NCBI GenBank assembly: GCA_017495165.1 | Contig: JAFEII010000002.1 | Coordinates: forward strand, 62,001 to 126,000 | Length of the DNA stretch: 64,000 nucleotides | DNA from: Hydromonas sp. | GTDB lineage: Bacteria; Pseudomonadota; Gammaproteobacteria; Burkholderiales; Burkholderiaceae | Direction of reading: 5' to 3' | Part shown: in pieces, positions 10,256 through 18,453 of the stretch | How the letters are laid out: every line of letters starts with the position of its first letter | How positions within the stretch are numbered: position 1 is the stretch's first letter | Position numbers and translations under genes: made by a program | The notes under the pieces: model-generated | Database searches by the model: none | Told to the model about the DNA's origin: nothing | The model's input: the letters and a program-made list of their open reading frames with translations, nothing else

Positions 10256-10761
10256 CGTGGCACTCGTCCGCTGCCCGCGATGATTATTTTATGGGCTTGG
10301 CGCTTGAGGCGGCGTTGTGCGCATACGAGTTGGGTGAAGTCCCTGTCGGCGCAGTATTGGTCATGAATGACGTGGTGGTTGGTACGGGTTTTAATCAGCC
10401 GATTACGCGCCACGACCCAACCGCGCACGCCGAAGTCATGGCGCTGCGCGCCGCAGGCGGCGCTTTGCAAAACTACCGTTTGCCGCAAGGGGAGCTGTTC
10501 GTCACCCTTGAGCCGTGTTTGATGTGCGCTGGCGCCATGATGCATGCGCGGCTGGCACGCATTGTGTACGGCGCGAGCGACGCAAAAACAGGGGTTGCAG
10601 GCTCGGTGCTTAACGTGTTTGAACACGCGCAGCTCAATCACCATGCGCAAATCATCAATGGGGTTCGAGCCGATGAGGCGCGTCAATTGCTGCAGCGGTT
10701 TTTTAAAGAACGCCGCGCCGCACACAAAAAGGCGACCGCAAACGAGCCGCGTCTTGATTGA
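10252..10761 (+). CDS. tadA: tRNA adenosine(34) deaminase
   Basis: It converts the wobble adenosine of tRNA-Arg(ACG) to inosine. The 169-residue protein shows the zinc deaminase motifs TAHAEVMAL (His ligand and catalytic Glu) and [14 protein letters not shown] (two Cys ligands), plus [10 protein letters not shown] typical of TadA. It starts inside the proB stop (ATGA overlap) and ends the obgE-proB-tadA unit. Length is normal. Confidence 0.95.
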
Positions 10762-10810
10762 GGCAGATCTAAAATATAGGCGCCAAACATCCGCCGCGCC
10801 GCCCTAAAAT

Positions 10811-10839
10811 TTGGGTTTTGTCCTGCAAAAAGGTACAAT
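10811..10839 (+). promoter_or_regulatory. Probable sigma-70 promoter for glyQ
   Basis: TTGGGT at 10811-10816 and TACAAT at 10834-10839 with a 17-base spacer, 45 bp upstream of the glyQ start. Confidence 0.6.
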
Positions 10840-10884
10840 GCCACAGCTTAAAAACACCGCAATATTTACAACAATGGAAATCAC

Positions 10885-11835
10885 ATGTTAACTTTTCAAG
10901 AAACCATCCTCACATTGCAAAATTACTGGAGCGCGCAAGGCTGCGCCTTATTGCAACCCTACGATTTAGAAGTGGGCGCAGGCACCAGCCACACCGCCAC
11001 ATTTTTACGCGCCATTGGCCCAGAACACTGGCGTTCAGCCTACGTGCAGCCATCGCGCCGCCCAAAAGACGGGCGTTATGGCGAAAATCCGAATCGTTTA
11101 CAACACTATTATCAATACCAAGTGGTGCTCAAACCCGCGCCCGAAAACATCCTTGATCTGTACCTAGGTTCACTAAAAGCGCTGGGCTTGGATTTAACCA
11201 CCAACGACGTGCGATTTGTGGAAGACGATTGGGAAAACCCCACCTTGGGCGCATGGGGCTTGGGCTGGGAAGTATGGCTCAACGGCATGGAAGTCACACA
11301 ATTTACGTATTTTCAACAGGTCGGCGGCTTGGATTGCAAACCTGTTTTGGGCGAAATCACCTACGGGATTGAGCGTTTGGCCATGTATTTACAGCAAGTC
11401 GAAAACGTGTATGACTTGATTTGGACGCGCTGGGAAGAAAATGGCGTGACGCGTGAGTTGACTTACGGCGATGTGTTTCACCAAAACGAGGTTGAGCAAT
11501 CAACCTACAACTTTGAATACGCCAATGCAGAGGTTTTGTTCCGCCACTTTGCCGAGTACGAGCGCGAGGCCAAAGTATTGATGGGCGTCAATCCTGAAAC
11601 CAATGAGCCAATCGAAGGCGCACGCAAGCTCGCTTTGCCAGCTTATGAGCAGCTTTTAAAAGCAGGCCACACGTTTAATTTACTCGATGCACGCGGCGCA
11701 ATTTCTGTGACCGAACGCGCCGCTTATATTGGACGGATTCGCAATTTGTCACGTTTGGTGGCGCAAGCCTATTATGACTCGCGCGCAGCGCTTGGCTTTC
11801 CGATGAAACCTGCGCCGATTGCTTTTGTCGCCTGA
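10885..11835 (+). CDS. glyQ: Glycyl-tRNA synthetase, alpha subunit
   Basis: The alpha subunit of the bacterial two-subunit glycyl-tRNA synthetase, which holds the class II catalytic site. The 316-residue length is normal. Landmarks: [12 protein letters not shown] at the start, [36 protein letters not shown], and [10 protein letters not shown]. The beta-subunit gene glyS normally follows directly in this group, but here the next 280 bp hold a transposase scrap and then a glycosyltransferase. glyS must lie elsewhere if the enzyme works, as the alpha subunit needs it. Confidence 0.97.
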   Translation: MLTFQETILTLQNYWSAQGCALLQPYDLEVGAGTSHTATFLRAIGPEHWRSAYVQPSRRPKDGRYGENPNRLQHYYQYQVVLKPAPENILDLYLGSLKALGLDLTTNDVRFVEDDWENPTLGAWGLGWEVWLNGMEVTQFTYFQQVGGLDCKPVLGEITYGIERLAMYLQQVENVYDLIWTRWEENGVTRELTYGDVFHQNEVEQSTYNFEYANAEVLFRHFAEYEREAKVLMGVNPETNEPIEGARKLALPAYEQLLKAGHTFNLLDARGAISVTERAAYIGRIRNLSRLVAQAYYDSRAALGFPMKPAPIAFVA

Positions 11836-11978
11836 TTTTGCTGCGACTATTTTTCTTAAATGGGCGCTCGGTGACGCTCAAACACAACCGTGCAGCGTGC
11901 TAAGAGGGGATCTTTGCACAACCCCCAACAAACCCAATAAAATAACGCATTCGATTTAAAACGCACAAGGCGCATAAA

Positions 11979-12122
11979 ATGGCATGGAAACCGCACACCC
12001 AATTGAGTTTTGCTAATGAGTTACTCATCGAACATGACGCATTACTCGAGTTAGACGACATCAACGCCTTCATCGACTGGACGCGCATCCAAGCGCATAA
12101 GAGGTTTGAACAAACATCATGA
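11979..12122 (+). pseudogene. N-terminal scrap of an IS5-type transposase
   Basis: A 47-codon open frame beginning MAWKPHTQLSFANELLIEHD. This resembles the start of IS5/IS1182-like transposases (a W/K start, then QLSFAD..L, a helix, and LDDINAFIDW). The similarity stops after DWTRI and the frame ends in the first bases of the glycosyltransferase gene (TGA overlapping its ATG). The catalytic domain is absent. It is probably the 5' end of a decayed insertion sequence. Assignment is by pattern memory only. Confidence 0.5.
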
Positions 12123-12874
12123 CCAAAGTGAGCATTATTACGCCGACGAAAAGTCGCGAGAATTTTCTGCCTCAAATTGCGGAGTGCGTACTGTCGCAAG
12201 CAGTCGACTGGGAGTGGTTGGTCTTGGATGATAGTCCAACGCCGAGCGTTTATCTGCAAACGCTGGCGGCGCGTGATGAGCGGGTCAAGTATTTTTACAG
12301 TTCGAGTCCAATGTCGATTGGGGCGAAGCGCAACCGCTTGATTTCTATCGCCTCGGGAGAATTTATCGCGCACTTTGATGATGACGACTACTACGCGCCA
12401 AAATATCTGAGCAACATGGTGCGCATTTTGGAGCAAGAAGGCGCTGACATGGTCAAATTTTCAGGTTTTTATGTGCATGCGCCGCACGCATCTTTTTTTG
12501 GCTATATGGATTTGGATGAGAAGGTTGGGTTTTACTTCGATTTGTCCCGAAATGCGGTTAGTATCGTTGAGTTTCATGAGAAAAAGCAAATTGGCGCTGA
12601 TTTCATCATGTTTTATGGTTTCTCATACGTCTATCGAAAGCAGATATGTAAGCATGCTTTTTTTGACGATATTGACCTGTGTGATGATGAAAGCTTTGCA
12701 AAGCGGGTTTTGTCTCACGGCTACCAAATGGTGGCAACCAACGATGCAACACGTGATTGCTTGCACCTAATTCATGGCAATTCAACGGCGCGCTGCTTTG
12801 CAAAATACAGCATCCCACCGTTTTTATTGGCAGACTTCTTCCCTTTGTATAAGAGGCAGGTGCAGCAAATTTAA
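12119..12874 (+). CDS. Family 2 glycosyltransferase
   Basis: A 251-residue GT-A fold enzyme that should move a sugar from a nucleotide donor to an unknown acceptor. It begins VSIITPTKSRENFLPQIAEC, followed by WLVLDDSPT and IGAKRNRLISIASGEFIAHF, then the metal-binding acidic run DDDDYY at about residues 84-89. No membrane segment is present, so it is cytoplasmic or peripheral. It stands alone between a transposase scrap and ltaE, with no sugar-pathway neighbours, and its base composition is slightly more AT-rich, which suggests transfer. Confidence 0.8.
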   Translation: MTKVSIITPTKSRENFLPQIAECVLSQAVDWEWLVLDDSPTPSVYLQTLAARDERVKYFYSSSPMSIGAKRNRLISIASGEFIAHFDDDDYYAPKYLSNMVRILEQEGADMVKFSGFYVHAPHASFFGYMDLDEKVGFYFDLSRNAVSIVEFHEKKQIGADFIMFYGFSYVYRKQICKHAFFDDIDLCDDESFAKRVLSHGYQMVATNDATRDCLHLIHGNSTARCFAKYSIPPFLLADFFPLYKRQVQQI

Positions 12875-12993
12875 TTGCCAACACGTGCTGTTTGGCTTGT
12901 AAATATCGCCAAGAAGCAAATTTTTTGCCCGAACACTGAACTTGCTTGGTGTCTTTGAGTGCCTGACCAAGTTTAAAATAAAATTGAGACTTT

Positions 12994-14058
12994 ATGACTT
13001 CTGCAATGACCCAACAATTTGCATCTGACAATTACGCAGGCGTTTGCCCGCCTGCGCTGCAATCGTTTTTGGCGGCCAACGCCAGCGGCCACGAGCAAGC
13101 CTATGGCGACGACAAATGGACCGAGCAAGTGTGCGAGCGGATGCGTGAATTATTCCAAACCGATTGCGAGGTGTTTTTTGTGTTTAACGGCACCGCCGCC
13201 AACTCGCTCTCGCTCGCCTCATTATGCCAATCCTATCATTCCGTGATTTGCTCAGAACTGGCGCACATTGAGACCGATGAATGCGGCGGGCCAGAGTTTT
13301 TCTCGCACGGCTCCAAACTGCTCACCGCCAAAACCGACAACGGCAAACTCACGCCTGATGCGATTGACGCGATTGTGCGCAAGCGCTCAGATGTGCATTT
13401 TCCCAAACCACGCGTCGTGTCCATTACCCAAAGCACCGAATGCGGCACGGTGTACAGCGTTGAGGAAGTCCGCGCCATTGCCACCATGGCCAAACGCCAC
13501 CATTTGTCCGTTCACATGGACGGCGCACGGTTTGCCAACGCGGTGGCCGCGCTCAACGTGCATCCCTCCGAAATCACGTGGCGCGCAGGCGTTGATGTGC
13601 TGTGTTTTGGCGGCACCAAAAACGGTTTGCCCGTTGGCGAAGCCGTGGTGTTTTTTGACAAACACTTGGCACGTGAGTTTGAATACCGCGTCAAACAAGC
13701 AGGCCAGCTCGCCTCAAAAATGCGCTTTATTTCAGCGCCGTGGCTGGGTTTAATCGACAACGATGTGTGGATACGCAATGCTGCGCACGCCAATCAAATG
13801 GCCGCGCTCCTGCATTCCCTGATTCAAAGCGCAGCGGGTTTAAAGGTCTTGTTCGAGCCGCAAGCCAATGCGGTATTTGTAGAGCTGCCGTTGCCCGTGA
13901 TTGACGCATTGCGCGGCAAAGGCTGGAAGTTTTATACATTTATCGGCGCAGGTGGCTGCCGACTCATGTGTTCATGGGACACGCTGGAAGCCACCGTGCG
14001 CACCTTTGCCGCAGATATTGTGGCCTTGTGCAATCAGCATCAACCAACGGAACTTTGA
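12994..14058 (+). CDS. ltaE: Low-specificity L-threonine aldolase
   Basis: A PLP enzyme that splits threonine or allo-threonine into glycine and acetaldehyde. The 354-residue protein has FASDNYAGVCPPAL at the start, HMDGARFANA (Asp that contacts the PLP ring) near residue 172, and the PLP lysine in CFGGTKNGLPVGEA near residue 206. Length and motifs are normal. It is followed at once by the TusA-like gene (2 bp gap), so they may be co-transcribed. Confidence 0.93.
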   Translation: MTSAMTQQFASDNYAGVCPPALQSFLAANASGHEQAYGDDKWTEQVCERMRELFQTDCEVFFVFNGTAANSLSLASLCQSYHSVICSELAHIETDECGGPEFFSHGSKLLTAKTDNGKLTPDAIDAIVRKRSDVHFPKPRVVSITQSTECGTVYSVEEVRAIATMAKRHHLSVHMDGARFANAVAALNVHPSEITWRAGVDVLCFGGTKNGLPVGEAVVFFDKHLAREFEYRVKQAGQLASKMRFISAPWLGLIDNDVWIRNAAHANQMAALLHSLIQSAAGLKVLFEPQANAVFVELPLPVIDALRGKGWKFYTFIGAGGCRLMCSWDTLEATVRTFAADIVALCNQHQPTEL

Positions 14059-14060
14059 TC

Positions 14061-14363
14061 ATGATGGTAAACACAACCAACCCAAGCAATCCAAGCAACC
14101 CAGCCAATCTTGACGCGCTAGAATCAGCGGTTGCGGCAACCGAAGACGCAACAGGCCTGCATTGTCCCATGCCGATTTTGCGCACCAAAAAAGCCTTGGC
14201 CAAGCTCGAAGCTGGGCAACTGCTCAAAGTGTTGACCACCGACAAAGCCGCACGCATGGATTTAACCGTGTTTTGTCAGCAAACCGGCCATGTGTTGCAC
14301 GCCCAAACGAGCCAAGCCGACTCAGACATCAGCGTGCATTACATTCAAAAACGCCAACCATAA
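14061..14363 (+). CDS. TusA-like sulfurtransferase
   Basis: A 100-residue protein. The TusA/SirA fold begins near residue 31 with GLHCPMPILRTKKALAKLEA; the Cys of the CPMP motif is the persulfide carrier in this family. The end DISVHYIQKR is also typical. The first 30 residues are a low-complexity Asn/Pro/Ser and Ala lead not seen in classical TusA, and the start could lie three bases later. It could serve tRNA thiolation or another sulfur relay. It follows ltaE by 2 bp. Confidence 0.85.
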   Translation: MMVNTTNPSNPSNPANLDALESAVAATEDATGLHCPMPILRTKKALAKLEAGQLLKVLTTDKAARMDLTVFCQQTGHVLHAQTSQADSDISVHYIQKRQP

Positions 14364-14387
14364 AATAAAAATCACAAGGGCATCCGC

Positions 14388-15122
14388 ATGAAACAAACTC
14401 CACACGCAGCCACACACCGTGCAACCAAATGGCTCGCGCTCGCCGCCAGCGCGGTGTTTTTAGTCGCCTGTTCCAAGCAAGCGCCCCAGCTACAAGCCGC
14501 AAGCATGAGCGATTTGGATTTAAAATCAACCATTACGATTGAGTCCAACGCAACCATCAAATACAAAATGCTGTTTGACAACTCAAAAATCGCCCTAGCC
14601 AAGCAAGCGCAAAATAAAGACAAAGCGCAAGAAGTTGCCCAAAGTTATCGGTGCGACAGTCTGGCCGAGCGGATTAAATCCGAGTACGACTGCAAAGATT
14701 TGGAACTGGGTCAATTTGAATTTACGGGCGAGCAGGCGGCCAGCCCTGAGAATGGCGTCACATTTAACCCCAATGACAACCAAGTAACGGTCGACGTGAT
14801 TAAACTGTTTGAAAGCACAAGCGGGCGCATGAAGTTATTGCCCATGACGCCATTGGGCGCGCAGGAATCAAAGGCGCGCAACTTGGCCGTATCCATGGCG
14901 CTCACCATGCCCGCCAACGTTGCCAGCGTCAACGGCGTGCCGTTCAATGACAACGCACAACATCTTGTGCTGATTGACTTGTATGACACGGCGGGGTACG
15001 AGCGCTATATGGTGACAGGCGAAATCTCCAGCAACAAATGGAAATGGTATTTAGGGGCTGGGGTTTTGGCTGCGCTTACCTTATTGGCGGCGTTTTGGCT
15101 GGTGCGCCGCAAAATTCAATAA
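14388..15122 (+). CDS. Lipoprotein with C-terminal membrane anchor
   Basis: A 244-residue protein with a basic start, a hydrophobic stretch and a lipobox LVAC ending near residue 28. The mature domain is mixed alpha/beta (SDLDLKSTITIESNATIKYK) and contains a Cys pair, and the last 30 residues are a membrane helix (WYLGAGVLAALTLLAAFWLV) followed by a basic tail, RRKIQ. This layout resembles LppM-like (DUF3153) proteins; that is a guess from layout. Function unknown. Confidence 0.65.
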   Translation: MKQTPHAATHRATKWLALAASAVFLVACSKQAPQLQAASMSDLDLKSTITIESNATIKYKMLFDNSKIALAKQAQNKDKAQEVAQSYRCDSLAERIKSEYDCKDLELGQFEFTGEQAASPENGVTFNPNDNQVTVDVIKLFESTSGRMKLLPMTPLGAQESKARNLAVSMALTMPANVASVNGVPFNDNAQHLVLIDLYDTAGYERYMVTGEISSNKWKWYLGAGVLAALTLLAAFWLVRRKIQ

Positions 15123-15280
15123 AAGTAAGTCAAACGTCATGGCCAATGCCCATTGGGCTGCGCCATAACTCAACCCATTTTTAGTCATTTTTAGGCGTGT
15201 CTCCAATGGTCATTATCCCAAAAAATAACAGCACTTCATCGTAGAAAAATCCTTAAAATTCCACCTCAAAGGAACCCACC

Positions 15281-15325
15281 ATGAAACGCAATAAATACAG
15301 CGAAAGCGCAATCTCCGCTGCCTGA
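15281..15325 (+). pseudogene. Possible 5' scrap of an IS3-type orfA
   Basis: A 14-codon frame with a good ribosome site (aaagga). Its start, MKRNKYSES, resembles the first residues of IS3-family OrfA transposases, and then it runs into the duplicated fic-associated segment and stops. Very short, so only a hint. Confidence 0.3.
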
Positions 15326-15436
15326 TTGAGAATGGCGGCGGTGATTTGGAAGGGTGTGGCGTATGGTTTGGGTATTTATGAATTGGCAAAAGTAGGGCGA
15401 CAATCAGCGGTTTTTGCGCATTGCGCCGTATGTTTT
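15321..15436. repeat. Degenerate direct repeat, copy 1
   Basis: About 115 bp from cctgattgag to cgccgtatgtttt, matching 15710-15823 with scattered small differences. Both copies contain gtagggcgacaat and agcggtttttgcgcattgc. The two copies flank the fic remnant, so this is a local duplication of the DNA upstream of a lost fic gene. Confidence 0.75.
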
Positions 15437-15551
15437 GGCACAGTTGCGGTGCTTGCATATAGCCATTCCGTGAAACAATCCGCCGTAGGGTGGGCACTGC
15501 CCACCACCCACCACTCGAACATACCGCATATAAATAATATCCTGCGTGGCA

Positions 15552-15722
15552 CTCTAAGAGCGCCTTAATATCCGCCTCGCTCAACGTATTGGCCTCAATC
15601 GCCAAAGACCCTTGAACCGCCCGAATCCGATTCGCCCGCCGCAAGCGCAACGTGGTTTCGGGTTGTTTGAATGAAGTCAACTGCCCCAACACATGCGCAA
15701 TCCCCGCCACCTGATTGAGGAT
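15552..15722 (-). pseudogene. N-terminal fragment of a Fic-family protein
   Basis: On the minus strand the frame reads ILNQVAGIAHVLGQLTSF, then LRLRRANRIRAVQGSLAIEA followed by NTLSEADIKALLE. This matches the N-terminal segment of Fic-domain AMP transferases, where the ANRIR..SLAIEGNTLS region holds the inhibitory helix. After LLE the similarity ends abruptly in an unrelated repeat (a tagggtgggcactgcccacc hairpin). The catalytic HPFxxGNGR region is missing, so this is a dead remnant. No full-length copy is in the window. Confidence 0.6.
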
Positions 15723-15823
15723 GGGGGGGGATTTGGAAGGGTGGGGCGTAGGGTTTAGGTATTTTAATTGGCAAAACAGTAGGGCGACAATAAGCGGTTT
15801 TTGCGCATTGCGCCGTATGTTTT
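15710..15823. repeat. Degenerate direct repeat, copy 2
   Basis: The second copy of the 15321-15436 segment, 389 bp downstream, overlapping the start of the fic fragment. See copy 1. Confidence 0.75.
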
Positions 15824-15873
15824 TAGATGGTGGTATTAAGAACGATGCATGGTTGTTAATTGCGAGTTATAGG

Positions 15874-16713
15874 TTAATATATACCCTCAAATCCACCATC
15901 AATAAACCATTCCGACTCAGAAAGAGCGTTATAGAAGACTTTGTCTGTGAATGTTCTTGCAGTCTCTTTAAGGTATATAGTGTGAGCTTTAACATAGCAT
16001 GCATCAAGCTCTGTACCTGATGCGTATTTATGAGCCTTTAGTGATTGGGCTACTTCAATCAAGCGTGAGCCATATTTTAATTGCCATACTTTATTCAGGT
16101 TTAACTTTTTGCAAATGAAATTTAGTCGTTTTTGTAGTGAATCGTCAATATTTGGTGCAATAGAAAAATAAACTGATGCAATTTTATCGGGGATAATTTG
16201 AGCATTCAACCAGTTAATGTTCTCAAAATTGTCAAAATAAGGGTGAAATATGCAATTTTCATATTGAGTTGGTATGTGTTCACGTTTTTGAAAATTACAC
16301 TCACTGCAAACAGGTATTAAGTTAATTGGCAAAACACTCAGGTCTGGGTACGTAGTTTGAGGTAAATAATGATCTAGTTCGGTAGCAGTTCCTTGGCCGC
16401 ATAACAGACATTTCTCATTTGGGGCGGAGGCTAAAATTTTGTCGTAAAAGTCTCTACCGCAGGATTCGAATTTTGCAAATCTTTGCTTGTACACTTTTTT
16501 TAAAAGGTCTTCCTCTTCGGTTGAGTAAACTGTAGGCCGAGGTATTTTGTGGAAACAGTTTGAGGCGGCTGCCTTTTCGTAATCCTCCTTAGAGCGAATC
16601 AATAATGGAATAAGTTTTTCTAATTCTGTACGATTTTTTGGCTGAATTTTAGTATTAATACATTGATTGAATACTTGAATAAAATTAAGAGTTGGCGCTG
16701 ACATACTAATCAT
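15874..16713 (-). CDS. HNH endonuclease, PtuB-like (Septu system)
   Basis: A 279-residue protein with a zinc-supported HNH nuclease core near residues 105-150: CLLCGQ, then ELDHYLPQTTYPDLSVLP, then NLIPVCSECNFQK. The DH pair and the later Asn are the nuclease residues, and the two Cys pairs bind zinc. The ATG at 16713 overlaps the stop of the ATPase gene by 8 bp (ATGATTAG), so the pair is coupled. An ATPase followed by an HNH nuclease is the layout of Septu (PtuA-PtuB). The DNA is markedly AT-rich compared with valS. An orphan toxin-like nuclease is the alternative. Confidence 0.8.
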   Translation of the reverse strand: MISMSAPTLNFIQVFNQCINTKIQPKNRTELEKLIPLLIRSKEDYEKAAASNCFHKIPRPTVYSTEEEDLLKKVYKQRFAKFESCGRDFYDKILASAPNEKCLLCGQGTATELDHYLPQTTYPDLSVLPINLIPVCSECNFQKREHIPTQYENCIFHPYFDNFENINWLNAQIIPDKIASVYFSIAPNIDDSLQKRLNFICKKLNLNKVWQLKYGSRLIEVAQSLKAHKYASGTELDACYVKAHTIYLKETARTFTDKVFYNALSESEWFIDGGFEGIY

Positions 16714-18217
16714 TTTTAACACCGTTGCCTTGATGTCTAAAAGCACTCATTGCTACCATTTTCGCTTCAGAACCTAGTTGGTTTTCAAATGTTTGAAGTA
16801 GGTCTTCTAAAGACCCTTCTTTTTTAGCGGCTTTTTCTATTAATTGATAAAATCCAGCTTGGTTCAATTCAAGTTTAAAAACTTCTCGTGTCAATGCGCC
16901 AACATTTTCACCAAAAGTTTCAATTTGAGGAAGTTCAAGTTTTTGTGTTTTCCCTACACGCGTCAATATTGATACACAAGATTTTGGTACCTCTTGCAAC
17001 ACAACTGGAGAATGAGTCGCCATGATTGCGACGGCATTCCGGTCAGTCATTAATGCAGAAACTGCCCGTATAAATGAAGATAATAGTGGCGGATGTAAAT
17101 GTGATTCTGGCTCATCAAATAAGACCAGTGAATTTTGCTCAGTGATAAACACTAAGGCTGTTAAGGTTAATAGTATTATTTTGTGGCCAGAACTTAATTT
17201 TTCAAAATCTTTTCTTATTTTTAAAAGAGCTGTTTCATTACATTCGTTTTGGTTTAAAAAATTTTTACAAATGTTTGAGATGATTTCACTTCGGGCAATG
17301 ATTGGGTCTGTATTTAAATGAGACAGTATTGCCTCCCAGCGTGAACCACGTGAGTTATTCCAACAAGATTTTATAAATTCACAAAACTCTTCTGTTATTT
17401 GTTCTGTGGTTTTGTTTGTACCGTTTCTATTTTTAAGTCCGATATAACGAAAGTTCTTTTTTTCTTGCCCTTGCTCATGAAATTCGAAATCGTCAAATGC
17501 GCTAAATGAAACAAATGATAACGTAGCAAACTTTTGAAATAGGTTTACATCATCGGGAATCGAGTATTTTAGAGTGTTTACACTTTGTAGCCCTAAAAAA
17601 GCGGATGAAATATTTTTTAAAACTGTTGTTTTTCCTGCACCATTTCGACCAATTAAAACATGTATGTTACTTGGTGGATTGGAGTTAGGTGACACATCAA
17701 ATTGAAAAATGCAGTTATTTTCCGTATCAAGATTAAATGTAAATGCATAAGGTGTTAAGCGTGGTTTATCATGACTTAATCTATTCAGTTCTTGCTCAAC
17801 TTCTCGCGCACTAAATCCGCGAAGAAGAGCTGTTTTTACAGAATCTTCTTCTTTATGCTGTTGGAATAAAACTGGGTTAAAAGCAATGTCATTAAGAGCT
17901 TCGAGAACTTCGATTCGGTCGCTGTCATTGAGAGTAGTAAGCATTTTGTAATACTCTGCTGTTTCGCCCAATGAAAAGAAATCCTCATCTAGCTTATCAA
18001 AAGTACTTGGAATATCTATCTTTGATGTTGTTGTTAAGCCTTTTTGCCCTATTTTAACTCTACCAAGCTCAATTAAATTATTCTGTGCGTCTTTGAAATA
18101 TGCACGATAAGTAACCTCGAAACCCCAATCGTCCCAAGTATCTTTTCTTAAATAAATTGTGGATGGTTTTGAATAATTATTTGGATATTTACCTGTAACT
18201 TTAAAGCTTATACTCAT
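16706..18217 (-). CDS. ABC/SMC-type ATPase, PtuA-like (Septu system)
   Basis: A 503-residue ATPase of the OLD/RecF-like kind. The first 180 residues are unfamiliar. Then come the Walker A GRNGAGKTTVLKN near residue 190, an ABC-type signature LSSGHK near 345, the Walker B SLVLFDEPESHLHPPL near 370, and the H-loop ATHSPVVLQEV. No TOPRIM domain follows, which argues against a Gabija or OLD nuclease. It is the first gene of a two-gene unit with the HNH nuclease. In Septu the ATPase is thought to hold the nuclease and release it on infection. AT-rich, probably acquired. Confidence 0.82.
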   Translation of the reverse strand: MSISFKVTGKYPNNYSKPSTIYLRKDTWDDWGFEVTYRAYFKDAQNNLIELGRVKIGQKGLTTTSKIDIPSTFDKLDEDFFSLGETAEYYKMLTTLNDSDRIEVLEALNDIAFNPVLFQQHKEEDSVKTALLRGFSAREVEQELNRLSHDKPRLTPYAFTFNLDTENNCIFQFDVSPNSNPPSNIHVLIGRNGAGKTTVLKNISSAFLGLQSVNTLKYSIPDDVNLFQKFATLSFVSFSAFDDFEFHEQGQEKKNFRYIGLKNRNGTNKTTEQITEEFCEFIKSCWNNSRGSRWEAILSHLNTDPIIARSEIISNICKNFLNQNECNETALLKIRKDFEKLSSGHKIILLTLTALVFITEQNSLVLFDEPESHLHPPLLSSFIRAVSALMTDRNAVAIMATHSPVVLQEVPKSCVSILTRVGKTQKLELPQIETFGENVGALTREVFKLELNQAGFYQLIEKAAKKEGSLEDLLQTFENQLGSEAKMVAMSAFRHQGNGVKND

Positions 18218-18453
18218 TGCGCTCTCACTTTTATTTAAAATACATGACTGATTACAAATGTAGGGACTAAAGAGTAAATTACTTGAAAATTTACCCGTAT
18301 CAAACCACGCTTAAACTTGAGCAAGTAGGGGGACATATTTTGTGAACCCCAATACCTATATTTAAACAATTGCCAATCATTTGATTTTTCGCAATTCACG
18401 GCAATTATTGGGTTTGCTGCGCTCACCGTCAACCTACCTATTGTTAATGGTTT

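Noticed and set aside
13268-13753. A 161-codon frame overlapping ltaE in another frame
   Set aside because: The sequence is Pro/Cys/Arg-rich without family features, and ltaE is complete in the other frame.
15213-15710. A 165-codon minus-strand frame taken as one gene
   Set aside because: Only the first 53 codons resemble Fic; the rest runs through a hairpin repeat and duplicated non-coding DNA, so I list a fragment instead.
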